Origin: Roseobacter litoralis Och 149
Lineage (GTDB): Bacteria; Pseudomonadota; Alphaproteobacteria; Rhodobacterales; Rhodobacteraceae
Direction of reading: 5' to 3'
Length of the DNA stretch: 64,000 nt
Assembly (NCBI RefSeq): GCF_000154785.2
Contig: NC_015730.1
Coordinates: forward strand, 2,418,001-2,482,000
Shown piece after piece: positions 53,585 through 63,451 of this stretch. The notes under the pieces were generated by a model, which did no database searches, had not been told where the DNA came from, and saw nothing but the letters and a program-made list of their open reading frames with translations. Every line of letters starts with the position of its first letter. Position 1 is the stretch's first letter. Made by a program: the position numbers and the translations under genes.

Positions 53585-56500
53585 TCAGCTACAGCCAGAT
53601 GTCCCGCCGCAGGTGTTGCACTTCATGCAGGTGCCGTTGCGCACGAGGGTGTAGTTGCCGCATTCACCGCAGGCTTCGCCCTCGTAGCCTTGCATCTTGG
53701 CTTTGGTGCGCGCGTCCATTTCGACCGTGCCGGAGGTCACTGCCGTTGAGGCCATGGCGACCGCAACGTTCCCGCCACCCTCAAGGGGCGCGATGTTGTC
53801 ATAGGCGATGGCCGAGGCCTGCCCGCCCTGCAACACGACCAGTTCCTGTGGCATGCGGTTGCGCAGATAGCCTGTCGAGCTGATTTGTTTCAGCACTTCG
53901 AGTGATTTGGACGCGGCCGTTTCGCTGAGTTCAGAGACATCGCTGACGCCTTCTTTCTCGCCCGCGCCCAGATCGTCAAAGCTGTGACCTGCCGGTTGGA
54001 CATGTGCGAGGTCCGTCCGGTCCAGATAGGACACAGCCAGTTCGCGGAACACGTAATCAAGGATCGAAGTTGCGTTCTTGATCGTCTCGTTGCCCTGCAC
54101 CATGCCTGCGGGTTCGAACTTGGTGAAGGTGAAGGCATCCACGAATTCCTCCAGCGGGACCCCGTATTGCAGACCGACCGATACCGCGATTGCAAAGTTG
54201 TTCATCATCGCCCGGAAACCCGCACCCTCTTTGTGCATGTCGATAAAGATCTCGCCGATCTTGCCGTCTTCATACTCGCCGGTGCGCAGATAGACCTTGT
54301 GCCCGCCCACGATGGCTTTCTGGGTGTAGCCCTTGCGGCGTTGCGGCATCTTTTCACGATGCGACTTCACGATCTCCTTGACGATGATCTTTTCAACGAT
54401 CTTTTCGGCCAGCACGGTTGCCTTTTCATGGGCGTTGCCGCTTTCCAGAATATCGGCGGCTTCCTCGTCGTCTTCGACCAGAGATGCGGCCAGCGGTTGG
54501 CTGAGTTTCGAGCCGTCACGATAGAGCGCGTTGGCTTTCACCCCGAGCGACCAGCTGAGTTCATAGGCCTTCTGGCAGTCCTCAATGGTGGCATCGTTGG
54601 GCATGTTGATCGTTTTGGAGATCGCGCCGGAGATGAAGGATTGCGCTGCCGCCATCATATGGATGTGGCTGTCCACGGAGAGGAAACGTTTGCCTTTCTT
54701 GCCGCAGGGGTTGGCACAGTCGAAGATCGACAGATGCTCGTCCTTGAGGAAAGGCGCCCCTTCGAGGGTCATGGTGCCACAGACGTGATCGTTGGCCGCG
54801 TCGATGTCCTTTTTGGAGAACCCAAGGTGACGCAGCAGATCAAAGGACGGATCATTCAGCTTTTCAGCCGGGATACCCAGAACCTGCGTGCAGAACTCTT
54901 CGCCCAGCGTCCACTGGTTGAAGACAAAGCGGATGTCAAAGGCCGAGGCCAATGCCGCGTCCACCTTGGCCAGTTCGTTCGGGCCAAACCCGTGACCCGC
55001 CAGCGAGGTGTGGTTGATGCCGGGTGCGTTGCCAATGGTGGCGTGACCGACCGCATAGGACACGATTTCCTCGATCTGGGCTGAGCCATAGCCGAGTTTT
55101 TCAAGCGCACCGGGGACGGATTGGTTGATGATCTTGAAGTACCCACCACCCGCGAGTTTCTTGAATTTCACCAGCGCGAAATCGGGCTCGATACCGGTGG
55201 TATCACAATCCATCACCAGACCGATGGTGCCTGTCGGCGCAATTACCGTGGCTTGCGCGTTACGATAGCCATGACGTTGGCCGAGTTCCAGCGCCTGATC
55301 CCAGGCCCCGCGTGCCACGTCGATCATCCGCGCGTCCGGGCAGCTTTTGTAATCCAGCGGCACAGGGTTCACGGCGAGGTCTTCGTAGCCACCGACCTTG
55401 CCATAGGCGGCAGTGCGGTGGTTGCGGATCACCCGCAGCATGTTGTCGGCGTTTTTCGCATAGCCCGGGAAGGGTCCAAGTTCGCCCGCCATTTCGGCAG
55501 AGGTCGCATAGGACACACCGGTCATGATCGCTGTAAGCGCCCCGCAGATGGCACGGCCCTCGGTGCTGTCGTAGCTGTAGCCCATGTTCATCAGCAGACC
55601 GCCGATATTGGCATAGCCCAGACCCAGCGTGCGGAAGTCATAGGAGCGTTGTGCGATTTCCTTGGAGGGGAATTGCGCCATCATCACGGAGATTTCCAGC
55701 GTCACGGTCCAGAGACGTGAAGCATGCATGTAGTCTTCGATCTGGAACTCACCGTCCTTGAGGAAGGTCAGCAGGTTCATCGACGCGAGGTTACAGGCCG
55801 TATCATCAAGGAACATATATTCCGAGCAGGGGTTGGAGCCGCGAATTGCGCCATCCGCCGGGCAAGTGTGCCAGTCGTTGACCGTGTCGTGGTACTGGAT
55901 GCCCGGATCCGCGCAGGCCCATGCCGCGTGGCCGACTTTTTCCCACAGATCGCGCGCCTTGATGGTCTTGGTGACCTTGCCATCCACGCGGTTGATCAAT
56001 TCCCAGTCGGCGTCATCCTCGACCGCCTTGAGGAAAGCGTTGGTGACGCGGATCGAATTGTTCGAATTCTGACCGGAGACGGAGCTATAGGCCTCGGAAT
56101 CCCAGTCGGTGTCATAGGTCGGGAATTCGATCGATGTATGGCCCTGCTTTGCGTAATCGAGCACGCGTTTGACATAGGTTTCGGGGATCGCGACCTTTTT
56201 TGCCTCGCGAATGGCTTGCTTGAGGGCTGCGTTCTTGCTGGGGTCGTAGGCGTCTTCCTCGGCGCCGTCCCATGTTTTGATCGCATCAAACAGCAGGTTC
56301 AGTTTTTGCTCGTGCATCTTGGAGCCTGCGACGATGCTGGCGACCTTCTGCTCTTCGACCACTTTCCAGTTGATGAAATCCTCGATGTCGGGGTGATCTG
56401 CATCAACGATGACCATCTTGGCTGCACGCCGTGTAGTGCCGCCCGATTTGATCGCACCCGCCGCCCGGTCGCCGATCTTCAAAAAGCCCATGAGGCCGGA

Positions 56501-57229
56501 GGATTTACCACCACCCGAAAGCCCCTCGCCCGCCGCACGCAGGCTGGAGAAGTTGGTGCCGGTGCCGGAGCCGTATTTGAACAGGCGTGCTTCGCGCACC
56601 CAGAGATCCATGATGCCACCTTCGTTCACCAGATCATCGGAGACGGACTGGATGAAGCAGGCGTGTGGCTGTGGATGCTCGTAGGAGGATTTCGACCGTG
56701 TCAGTTTGCCGGTCTTGTAATCCACATAGTGGTGACCCTGTGCCGGGCCGTCGATGCCGTAGGCCCAGTGCAGACCCGTGTTGAACCACTGCGGGCTGTT
56801 GGGGGCTGCCCGCTGGCTGGCCAGCATGTGGCGCATTTCGTCGAAATAGGCAGCGGCGTCTTCTTCGGTGGTGAAATAGCCACCCTTCCAACCCCAGTAG
56901 GTCCAGGCACCGGCCAAACGGTCAAAGACCTGTTTGGAGGAGGTTTCGCCGATCATCTCGGCCCCTTCCGCCGGGACCGAGCGCCACAGGAATTCTGGAA
57001 CGCCTTTTTCTTTTACCCGACGGGTTTTGGTGGGCACGCCGGCTTTGCGGAAATATTTCTGTGCGATGACGTCGCTGGCAACCTGGCTCCACGAATTGGG
57101 CACTTCGACATTGTCGAGCTTGAACACAACTGTGCCATCCGGGTTCCGGATTTCCGACACGGTGGTGATAAAGTCGAGATCAGCATAGGCGTCTTGGTCG
57201 GCTTTGGTGAATTTGCGTTCAATTTTCAT
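53585..57229 (-). CDS. nrdJ: Adenosylcobalamin-dependent ribonucleotide reductase (class II)
   Basis: Reduces ribonucleotides to deoxyribonucleotides using adenosylcobalamin and needs no oxygen. 1214 aa from the ATG at 57229 ([21 protein letters not shown] upstream). Catalytic-site strings include [56 protein letters not shown] and [19 protein letters not shown]. The C-terminus carries a redox/zinc Cys cluster: [20 protein letters not shown], then CGGTSGC. The long upstream region has an NrdR-like box and a CtrA/DnaA-like composite. Confidence 0.97.
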   Translation of the reverse strand: MKIERKFTKADQDAYADLDFITTVSEIRNPDGTVVFKLDNVEVPNSWSQVASDVIAQKYFRKAGVPTKTRRVKEKGVPEFLWRSVPAEGAEMIGETSSKQVFDRLAGAWTYWGWKGGYFTTEEDAAAYFDEMRHMLASQRAAPNSPQWFNTGLHWAYGIDGPAQGHHYVDYKTGKLTRSKSSYEHPQPHACFIQSVSDDLVNEGGIMDLWVREARLFKYGSGTGTNFSSLRAAGEGLSGGGKSSGLMGFLKIGDRAAGAIKSGGTTRRAAKMVIVDADHPDIEDFINWKVVEEQKVASIVAGSKMHEQKLNLLFDAIKTWDGAEEDAYDPSKNAALKQAIREAKKVAIPETYVKRVLDYAKQGHTSIEFPTYDTDWDSEAYSSVSGQNSNNSIRVTNAFLKAVEDDADWELINRVDGKVTKTIKARDLWEKVGHAAWACADPGIQYHDTVNDWHTCPADGAIRGSNPCSEYMFLDDTACNLASMNLLTFLKDGEFQIEDYMHASRLWTVTLEISVMMAQFPSKEIAQRSYDFRTLGLGYANIGGLLMNMGYSYDSTEGRAICGALTAIMTGVSYATSAEMAGELGPFPGYAKNADNMLRVIRNHRTAAYGKVGGYEDLAVNPVPLDYKSCPDARMIDVARGAWDQALELGQRHGYRNAQATVIAPTGTIGLVMDCDTTGIEPDFALVKFKKLAGGGYFKIINQSVPGALEKLGYGSAQIEEIVSYAVGHATIGNAPGINHTSLAGHGFGPNELAKVDAALASAFDIRFVFNQWTLGEEFCTQVLGIPAEKLNDPSFDLLRHLGFSKKDIDAANDHVCGTMTLEGAPFLKDEHLSIFDCANPCGKKGKRFLSVDSHIHMMAAAQSFISGAISKTINMPNDATIEDCQKAYELSWSLGVKANALYRDGSKLSQPLAASLVEDDEEAADILESGNAHEKATVLAEKIVEKIIVKEIVKSHREKMPQRRKGYTQKAIVGGHKVYLRTGEYEDGKIGEIFIDMHKEGAGFRAMMNNFAIAVSVGLQYGVPLEEFVDAFTFTKFEPAGMVQGNETIKNATSILDYVFRELAVSYLDRTDLAHVQPAGHSFDDLGAGEKEGVSDVSELSETAASKSLEVLKQISSTGYLRNRMPQELVVLQGGQASAIAYDNIAPLEGGGNVAVAMASTAVTSGTVEMDARTKAKMQGYEGEACGECGNYTLVRNGTCMKCNTCGGTSGCS

Positions 57230-57424
57230 TTTCGCTGCCTCATATTCAGCTTTGTCACTTATGAAGCAGGCTGTCATTGCAGCACCGCCCCCGTTACTTG
57301 CCCAAGGGCAGAGAGAAATATGCGTATGTGAAAACCGCGTCTGCGCCTTTCACATCTGCATTCGGATCATATATGTGACCGTCGTTTGCCTCTGTCCCGT
57401 CGTGACGCCCTTTGGAGCGTTTAA

Positions 57425-57440
57425 CCACTACATCTTGTGG
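57425..57440. promoter_or_regulatory. NrdR-box-like palindrome upstream of nrdJ
   Basis: CCACTACATCTTGTGG matches the core CACWANATNTWGTG of NrdR boxes, and 12 of 16 positions of the fuller consensus as I recall it. It lies about 200 nt before nrdJ, the expected target. NrdR represses ribonucleotide reductase genes when dATP is high. Usually two boxes occur about 31 bp apart; a second close box is not evident. Confidence 0.6.
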
Positions 57441-57574
57441 CGTCACTGTCGGCTCATACAAAGTGACGTATTTCCACCTATTCGGTCAACGCTGTTTTTA
57501 TACTTTTTTTACCAGTATTCATCTTGACGGGCGGGTATTTTTGAAGGCTGTCGGCGCGCAGGTGATTCAAGAGA

Positions 57575-57597
57575 TTAACCAGCGGTTAATATCCACA
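57575..57597. promoter_or_regulatory. CtrA-type site fused to a DnaA-like box, upstream of nrdJ
   Basis: TTAA (57575-57578), 7 bases, TTAA (57586-57589), overlapping ATATCCACA (57589-57597). This repeats the arrangement at 37.3 kb, where TTAA-N7-TTAAC is followed 6 nt later by TTATCCACA. It would place nrdJ under cell-cycle control. Confidence 0.5.
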
Positions 57598-57847
57598 GGC
57601 CAGCGGGGAAAGCGCCGCGACATAGCAAAACTCGAAACATGAATGGATAGAGGAATTTAGACCAAAAACCTGAGGTGTCACACGAGAATTCATCAAGATT
57701 AACGCTGCTGCGTGCTGCTAAAACAATGTGACTGCCCGGACGATGATTATTTTTCATTCGAGGGGGCACGCGCGGCTGAAACGTACCCATAAGAGCACAG
57801 CTGCATCGCTATATATGGGGAGAGAACGCCCGCATCGGCCGATTGGT

Positions 57848-57863
57848 CCACTAAATGTAGTGG
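57848..57863. promoter_or_regulatory. Second NrdR-like palindrome, far upstream
   Basis: CCACTAAATGTAGTGG also matches CACWANATNTWGTG, with perfect 6-bp arms. It lies about 620 nt from the nrdJ start, too far for a classic operator, and near no other nrd gene. May be a chance match or serve an unseen transcript. Confidence 0.35.
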
Positions 57864-58009
57864 GCGAGAAACTATGCGGATACACTGAATATGGTGCATG
57901 GCGCGACTCAGTTCAGATGCGCCGTGCGCGCGGTCCGAGCAGCGTCCATGGCGTGACGCCCCACACAGGGCAAATCAAACCGACACGATCTTGATCTTGG
58001 TGATGAAAG

Positions 58010-58086
58010 TGGTCGGAGCGAGAGGATTCGAACCTCCGACCCCCTGTACCCAAAACAGGTGCGCTACCAGGCTGCGCCACGCTCCG
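58010..58086 (-). tRNA. tRNA-Pro (anticodon TGG)
   Basis: A 77-nt minus-strand tRNA with encoded CCA: acceptor CGGAGCG/CGCTCCG, D-arm GCGC/GCGC, anticodon stem CCTGT/ACAGG with loop TTTGGGT (anticodon TGG), and T-arm GGAGG-TTCGAAT-CCTCT. Reads CCA/CCG and possibly other proline codons. The D-arm core is nearly identical to the GGG isoacceptor at 27439. Confidence 0.97.
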
Positions 58087-58128
58087 ACTTGCGCCTCTTT
58101 AGACCGCCTTTTTGGGTTTGAAAACCCC

Positions 58129-58590
58129 TTAACAGGGCCAAGCCGCCTCAGCTTGCGAAAAACTTGAGTGTTTCAGCACCGTTCCTGCATCAATTCCCAG
58201 CTTTTCCGACAGACCGCCGTTGATTTCCAGCACATGGGTCAAATCACGCCCGCCAAAAACAGGGGTTTCATCGAGCGGTTTCGCCCGGTGGTGCACGTGC
58301 TGCACCACCCCTTCGGGATCGATGAACAGCATATCCAGCTCGATCAGCGTGTTACGCATCCAGAACGACAGGGCCTGCGGGCGCGGGTAGACAAAAAGCA
58401 TGCCGGCGGAACTGGCCATTTCAGTACGGTGCATCAGGCCGCGGGCGCGCTCTTCGGCATCATCGGCAATTTCGACAGAAAACCGCGCCTGACCCCAGTC
58501 GCCCTTGAGATAGACCGCGTTTTCGTCACAGCCTTGGGCAACAGCCCCCTGTGCGAAGACTGCGAGAACAACGGCGAGCAGCGCCTTCAT
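58129..58590 (-). CDS. DUF192 family exported protein
   Basis: A 153-aa precursor with a signal peptide (KALLAVVLAVFAQGAVA), then the DUF192 core: RARGLMHRTEMASSAGMLFVY, FWMRNTLIELDMLFIDPEG, HVLEINGGLSEKLGI. Family function is unknown; periplasmic. Start at 58590, overlapping the cold-shock gene stop by 4 nt (ATGA), so the two are coupled. Confidence 0.88.
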   Translation of the reverse strand: MKALLAVVLAVFAQGAVAQGCDENAVYLKGDWGQARFSVEIADDAEERARGLMHRTEMASSAGMLFVYPRPQALSFWMRNTLIELDMLFIDPEGVVQHVHHRAKPLDETPVFGGRDLTHVLEINGGLSEKLGIDAGTVLKHSSFSQAEAAWPC

Positions 58591-59123
58591 GTATCCTGGG
58601 GTTCGAGTGCGGCTTCCCATGCAAAAACCTCCGCAGCCATATGGCCACGCTTCCCCTCAATCACGCGTAATGCAAGTGCCTCGCCCGGCGCCAGATCAGA
58701 CAGACCGGAGCGGCGCAGCACCTCCATGTGCAAGAATATATCGTCCCGACGCCCGAAAACATTCGCAAAGCCAAAACCCTTGCCTTTGTCGAACCATTTG
58801 ACGCGTGCAGGTTCCAGCGGTGCCTCTGCCACGATCTTTGGATCCAGTGCCGCAATATCGGACAGACCAACGGAATCATCGCTGTCGGGTGGGAGCAATG
58901 ACAAAACCTGCGTTGCCTGAACGCCCCGGTCGGTGCGCTGAACTTCCAGTTCAACCCGCGCACCATCGGCGACCGAGCTTTGCCCGAAATTTCGCAACAC
59001 ATTGACATGTAATAGAATATCAGGTCCGCCCGCATCCGCGACGACGAATCCAAATCCCTTAACAGGGTCAAACCACTTTACAACCCCGATCACTGGGTCT
59101 GTTATCTCAGAAGTATCGTTCAC
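58587..59123 (-). CDS. Double cold-shock-domain protein
   Basis: A 178-aa protein with two complete cold-shock domains joined by a linker. First: VIGVVKWFDPVKGFGFVVAD with ILLHVNVLR (about 10-75). Second: ARVKWFDKGKGFGFANVFG with DIFLHMEVLR (about 104-170). The RNP1 (KGFGF) and RNP2 aromatic patches suggest single-strand RNA/DNA binding, perhaps bridging two segments. Two-domain CSPs followed by a DUF192 gene are common in Rhodobacterales. Confidence 0.92.
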   Translation of the reverse strand: MNDTSEITDPVIGVVKWFDPVKGFGFVVADAGGPDILLHVNVLRNFGQSSVADGARVELEVQRTDRGVQATQVLSLLPPDSDDSVGLSDIAALDPKIVAEAPLEPARVKWFDKGKGFGFANVFGRRDDIFLHMEVLRRSGLSDLAPGEALALRVIEGKRGHMAAEVFAWEAALEPQDT

Positions 59124-59404
59124 GTACTTTATAACCCGGATCCCAAAACGTCCCTAAACACTCTTGCGCGATCATGCCTTCCCTAATCAAGCCAAAAGAT
59201 TGAGAAATCTCATGTTTAGCGTTTTGATCAGACCGTACGCGCATTGAAGCAGTATCACGATGAATAGAGTGCAGTTCAATGGCGCTTTTCTTGGCTAATA
59301 GTTGCAATAAGCAGTTGAAATATATGCGCAAACATATCTGATGCACAGGGCCTGTGCAAGAATTAACAGGAGATTTTAACTTATTTTTTACACTTTTGCG
59401 CAGC

Positions 59405-60010
59405 CTAGGGGTTAAGTCTGGTGACGCTCCACTCGGATAACGGAGTCTCTCGGCGCCACACAAATCGATCATGCAACCTGAAGTCGCCGTCTGCCCAAAA
59501 TTCGATCTCGATAGGTGTAATCCGGAATCCCCCCCAAAACGGCGGGCGCTTGGGATTCGTTCCATGCGTTGCCGTCATCTTGGCCACCTCGGCCATGAGC
59601 GCGGCGCGGCTGCTGAGCGGGCGCGATTGCTTGGACGCCCACGCCCCGAGGCGGCTTTTCAGTGAGCGCGAGGCGTAATAGGCATCGGCCGCATCGCCAT
59701 CTTCACGACTGACGTGTCCCCGCACCCGGACCTGACGGCGCAGGCTTTTCCAATGCATCACAAAGGCGGCCTTGCCCGCGTTGTCCAGTTCGCGCGCCTT
59801 CGCACTTTCGTAGTTTGTGTAAAAGACGAAGGCATCCGCCTCCACACCCTTCAGCAGAACCATACGCGCGTTGGGCATCCCATCGGCGTCCACGGTGCTG
59901 AGTGCGATGGCGTTGGGATCATTGGTTTCGGCGTCCTGCGCTTCGGCGAGCCAGCTTTCGGCAATCCTGAAGGGGTTGTCACCCGCGAATTTTCCCGTCC
60001 GTTCCGTCAT
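59405..60010 (-). CDS. pdxH: Pyridoxine 5'-phosphate oxidase
   Basis: FMN enzyme making pyridoxal 5'-phosphate from PNP/PMP; 201 aa. [50 protein letters not shown], and the C-terminal [19 protein letters not shown] and RLNP end are diagnostic. Supplies PLP for the two aminotransferases here and others. Divergent from fabI. Confidence 0.96.
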   Translation of the reverse strand: MTERTGKFAGDNPFRIAESWLAEAQDAETNDPNAIALSTVDADGMPNARMVLLKGVEADAFVFYTNYESAKARELDNAGKAAFVMHWKSLRRQVRVRGHVSREDGDAADAYYASRSLKSRLGAWASKQSRPLSSRAALMAEVAKMTATHGTNPKRPPFWGGFRITPIEIEFWADGDFRLHDRFVWRRETPLSEWSVTRLNP

Positions 60011-60176
60011 GATGCACCTTTAGCTTTGTCCCGATACTGGCACAGGTGGCCGAAAGACGCCAAAGGTCAAGAGGGACTGCGCAAGTTGACTGCCGCGAGC
60101 AGCCTTGATGGCCATCGCGCAATCGCCTAAAGACCAAAGGCGAGAGAGCAACCATTCAGTTACCAAGGGAATTTTC

Positions 60177-60983
60177 ATGGGAAACGAGCTTCTGGCGGGA
60201 AAACGCGGCCTTATTATGGGTCTTGCCAACGACAAGTCCATCGCCTGGGGTATTGCCAAGACCTGTGCCGATGCCGGGGCGGAACTTGCCTTTTCCTATC
60301 AGGGGGAGGCACTGAAGAAACGAGTCGGGCCGCTGGCGGAAAAGCTGGGCAGTGATATCGTCCTGCCCTGCGATGTAAGCGACGAAGCCTCGATGGATGC
60401 GCTGTTTGACGCGCTCAAGGAAAAATGGGGCACGCTGGATTTTATCGTCCATGCCATCGGGTTTTCCGACAAGGGCGAATTGCGCGGACGCTATGTGGAC
60501 ACCACGCGCGACAATTTCGCGATGACGATGGATATTTCGGTCTATTCCTTCACCTCGGTCGTGCAACGCGCGGAAAAGATGATGAACCCGGGCGGGTCCT
60601 GCCTGACGATGACCTATTATGGCGCGGAAAAAGTCATGCCGCATTATAACGTCATGGGTGTGGCCAAGGCGGCGCTTGAGGCATCGGTGCAATATCTGGC
60701 CGAAGACCTTGGCAAGGATGGCATTCGCGTGAATGCGATTTCCGCCGGGCCCATCAAGACGCTGGCCGCGAGCGGAATTGGCGATTTCCGCTATATCATG
60801 AAATGGAACGAGTATAACTCACCCCTGCGGCGCAATGTGACGATTGATGACGTGGGCAAGGCGGCCTTGTTCCTGTTGTCTGACCTCGGCTCCGGCACCA
60901 CGGGAGAGAACCTGCATGTGGATGCGGGCTATCATGTGGTCGGCATGAAGGCGGTGGACGCCCCCGACATGAGCAAGGAATAA
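60177..60983 (+). CDS. fabI: Enoyl-[acyl-carrier-protein] reductase (NADH)
   Basis: Final reduction in each round of type II fatty-acid synthesis; target class of triclosan-like inhibitors. The 268-aa protein has GLIMGLANDKSIAWGIAK at the N-terminus, the SDR-like catalytic Tyr/Lys pair in YYGAEKVMPHYNVMGVAKAALE, and SAGPIKTLAASGI. ATG at 60177 follows AAGGGAAT. Upstream codons to 60105 are not needed. Followed by the LysE gene after 4 nt. Confidence 0.96.
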   Translation: MGNELLAGKRGLIMGLANDKSIAWGIAKTCADAGAELAFSYQGEALKKRVGPLAEKLGSDIVLPCDVSDEASMDALFDALKEKWGTLDFIVHAIGFSDKGELRGRYVDTTRDNFAMTMDISVYSFTSVVQRAEKMMNPGGSCLTMTYYGAEKVMPHYNVMGVAKAALEASVQYLAEDLGKDGIRVNAISAGPIKTLAASGIGDFRYIMKWNEYNSPLRRNVTIDDVGKAALFLLSDLGSGTTGENLHVDAGYHVVGMKAVDAPDMSKE

Positions 60984-60987
60984 CGCC

Positions 60988-61602
60988 ATGAGCGATCTGT
61001 CCTGGGCCCAGCTTGCCGCTTTCAACATCACACTTTTGGTGGCGATGGCGGCACCGGGCCCGGCTTTTCTGCTGGTGTTGCGCAACAGCATCGCGCTTGG
61101 ACGGCGCGCGGGTGTCATGACCGGTGTGGGTCTGGGCGTGATGGCCGCGATCTGGACGGCGGCGGCGCTTGCCGGGCTGGCCGCACTTTTCGATCTTGTG
61201 CCCTGGGCCTATGCCGCGATGAAGACCATCGGTGCGCTCTATCTGATCTATCTGGCATGGGGCATGTGGCGCGGGGCGGCGCAGCCGCTCAAGGCGGCAT
61301 CCGATCACGCCAGCCGGCGCGCCTTTCGCGCAGGGCTGCTGGTCAACCTGACCAATCCGAAATCCGTCCTCTTTGCCGGAGCCGTGATCGTTGTGATCTT
61401 TCCGGCGGGGTTGTCACTGACGGACAGCGTGCTGATCGTCGCCAACCATCTGGCGGTTGAGCTTTGCGTCTATGCAGCAATGGCTTTCGGGTTGTCGACG
61501 GCCCCTGCCCGTGCGGCCTATGTGCGCATCAAGTCTTGGGCGGATCGTATCGCCGCTGCTGTGCTGGGCGCGCTTGGGATGCGCCTGCTTTTCGAAAGGT
61601 AA
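60988..61602 (+). CDS. LysE/RhtB family amino-acid exporter
   Basis: A 204-aa membrane protein with five to six helices. [24 protein letters not shown] and [19 protein letters not shown] are family hallmarks. Exports amino acids or related metabolites; substrate unknown. Lies between fabI and gpt on the plus strand. Confidence 0.88.
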   Translation: MSDLSWAQLAAFNITLLVAMAAPGPAFLLVLRNSIALGRRAGVMTGVGLGVMAAIWTAAALAGLAALFDLVPWAYAAMKTIGALYLIYLAWGMWRGAAQPLKAASDHASRRAFRAGLLVNLTNPKSVLFAGAVIVVIFPAGLSLTDSVLIVANHLAVELCVYAAMAFGLSTAPARAAYVRIKSWADRIAAAVLGALGMRLLFER

Positions 61603-61607
61603 CGAAA

Positions 61608-62138
61608 ATGAGTTCCAAAGACCAAAGCCGCCTGCCCCATGAAAAGGGGTTCCATATCAGCTGGGATCAGATCCACCGCGACAGTCGCGCGCTCGCGTGG
61701 CGACTGGATGGGCAAGGCCCTGACGATGGCGCATGGCGGGCGGTTGTCGCGATCACGCGCGGCGGCATGGCTCCTGCGATGATCGTCGCGCGCGAGTTGG
61801 ACATCCGCGTTGTCGATACGATTTCTGTGGTCTCCTATCATTCGGGCGGCGGCAAGGCCGATCAGCGCCGCGATGCAAAGGTTCTCAAGGCACCGGATGC
61901 AGAAATGATGGGCGACGGGACGGGCATTCTGATCGTCGATGATCTGGTGGACAGCGGCAAAACCCTTGAACTGGTGCGCGCGCAATACCCGAATGCGCAT
62001 TTCGCCACCGTCTATGCCAAGCCGCAGGGCGAGCCGCAGGTGAACACGTTCATCACCGGGGTGAGCCAAGACACTTGGATTTTCTTTCCCTGGGATATGG
62101 CGCTGCAATATGTGGAACCTTATCGCGGCACGGATTGA
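61608..62138 (+). CDS. gpt: Xanthine phosphoribosyltransferase
   Basis: Purine salvage enzyme that adds ribose-5-phosphate from PRPP to xanthine or guanine; 176 aa. The ATG at 61608 starts [10 protein letters not shown], 5 nt after the LysE stop. The PRPP loop is [19 protein letters not shown], with [19 protein letters not shown] upstream and WIFFPWDM near the C-terminus as in E. coli Gpt. Confidence 0.9.
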   Translation: MSSKDQSRLPHEKGFHISWDQIHRDSRALAWRLDGQGPDDGAWRAVVAITRGGMAPAMIVARELDIRVVDTISVVSYHSGGGKADQRRDAKVLKAPDAEMMGDGTGILIVDDLVDSGKTLELVRAQYPNAHFATVYAKPQGEPQVNTFITGVSQDTWIFFPWDMALQYVEPYRGTD

Positions 62139-62198
62139 GGCGCGGGTGCGTGTCTCAACCGACGGATAAAACTGAAAGCTGGACGGGATGACAGTCAG

Positions 62199-63368
62199 AT
62201 GAGCCCTACACGCACGGAAATGACCTTCATGCCCCCGGTGATGGAGGCGCGACGCTGGCTGGCGGATGTGACCTTTCCGCCCGAACGACCCTTGATCAAT
62301 GTCAGTCAGGCCGCCCCGGTAGACCCACCCCCAGACGGGTTGCGCCGTGCGCTGGCGGATGCAGCACTGACCCGCGATGACGTGCATCTATACGGGCCGG
62401 TGCTGGGCCTGCCGGACCTGCGCACCGCACTGGCACGGCGCACCTCGCAGATTTATGGTGGCACTGTGAGCCCCGATCAGGTCGCGATCACCTCGGGCTG
62501 CAATCAAGCCTTTGCCGCCGCCATCGCCACGTTGTGTTCCGAAGGCGACGAGGTAATTCTGCCCACGCCATGGTATTTCAATCACAAGATGTGGCTGGAC
62601 ATGGCTGGTGTTGCTGCCGTCCCCCTGCCGACGGGGCCGGACCTCTTGCCCGACCCGGAAGTAGCACGCCAAAGCATCACCCCCCGCACCCGCGCCATTG
62701 CGCTGGTCACCCCGAACAACCCCGCCGGTGTGGAATATCCGTCAGAGCTGATTTCCGCCTTCATGGCGCTGGCGCGCGCGCATGGAATCGCGCTGATCGT
62801 GGATGAGACATACCGCGATTTTCACAGCCAGCCCGGCCCGCCGCATGTGCTGTTTCAGGACCCGGACTGGCACGACACGCTGATCCATCTTTATTCTTTT
62901 TCCAAGGCCTACCGTCTGACGGGGCACCGGGTTGGTGCGATCATCACCTCTGCTGCGCGGTTGGCGGAGGTTGAGAAATTCCTCGACACGGTGGCGATCT
63001 GCCCCGGTCAGCTGGGCCAGCACGGGGCGCTTTGGGGGATAGAAAATCTTGATGGCTGGCTTGCCGGGGAACGCGCGGAAATTCTGACCAGACGCGGCGC
63101 AATCGCTGCGGGAGCGCCGCAACTTCAAGGCTGGCAGCTTTTGGGACTGGGGGCCTATTTTGCCTATTTCCAGCATCCCTTTGCGGAAAGCTCAGCCGAT
63201 CTGGCCAAGCGCATGGTCGCAGACAGTGGAATTTTATGCCTGCCCGGAACGATGTTCACGCCCGATGATGACCCCACGGGCGCGCGACAATTGCGCATCG
63301 CATTTGCCAATCTGGACGCGGATGGGATTGGCGTGCTTTTCAAGCGGCTCGCGGCGATCTCTGGCTAG
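62199..63368 (+). CDS. Class I/II pyridoxal-phosphate aminotransferase
   Basis: A 389-aa PLP enzyme: SGCNQAFAAAIATLC, TPNNPAGVEYP, IVDETYRDFHS (Asp for PLP) and LYSFSKAYRLTGHRVGA (Schiff-base lysine). Substrate unknown. Unlike the one at 48819 in length pattern and loop sequences. Confidence 0.9.
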   Translation: MSPTRTEMTFMPPVMEARRWLADVTFPPERPLINVSQAAPVDPPPDGLRRALADAALTRDDVHLYGPVLGLPDLRTALARRTSQIYGGTVSPDQVAITSGCNQAFAAAIATLCSEGDEVILPTPWYFNHKMWLDMAGVAAVPLPTGPDLLPDPEVARQSITPRTRAIALVTPNNPAGVEYPSELISAFMALARAHGIALIVDETYRDFHSQPGPPHVLFQDPDWHDTLIHLYSFSKAYRLTGHRVGAIITSAARLAEVEKFLDTVAICPGQLGQHGALWGIENLDGWLAGERAEILTRRGAIAAGAPQLQGWQLLGLGAYFAYFQHPFAESSADLAKRMVADSGILCLPGTMFTPDDDPTGARQLRIAFANLDADGIGVLFKRLAAISG

Positions 63369-63451
63369 GGTGCGCTGGCTCTTGCTCCTGCGCGCGCCAC
63401 CGCATAGATAAGCTGAAACCAATTTAACATAGCGCGATACAAGGGACGATC

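Larger units (their letters stand above)
57230..58009. other. 780-bp region upstream of nrdJ, regulatory, no convincing gene
   Basis: AT-rich in places for this window. Holds an NrdR-like box (57425-57440), a CtrA-type plus DnaA-like composite (57575-57597) and a second NrdR-like palindrome (57848-57863). Short plus-strand frames (e.g. 57728-57994) have no family-like character and are not called genes. No cobalamin riboswitch motif was seen. Confidence 0.6.

Noticed and set aside
55724..57331. Long open frame of 535 codons on the plus strand opposite nrdJ
   Set aside because: It is the mirror of the strongly supported nrdJ frame in high-G+C DNA and has no recognisable domain.
57728..57994. 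88-residue plus-strand frame between nrdJ and tRNA-Pro(TGG)
   Set aside because: No ribosome binding site or family-like pattern; probably chance in the promoter region.
58010..58086. tRNA-Pro as a possible integration site of a mobile island
   Set aside because: No integrase, direct repeat of the tRNA 3' end or block of foreign genes was found next to it.
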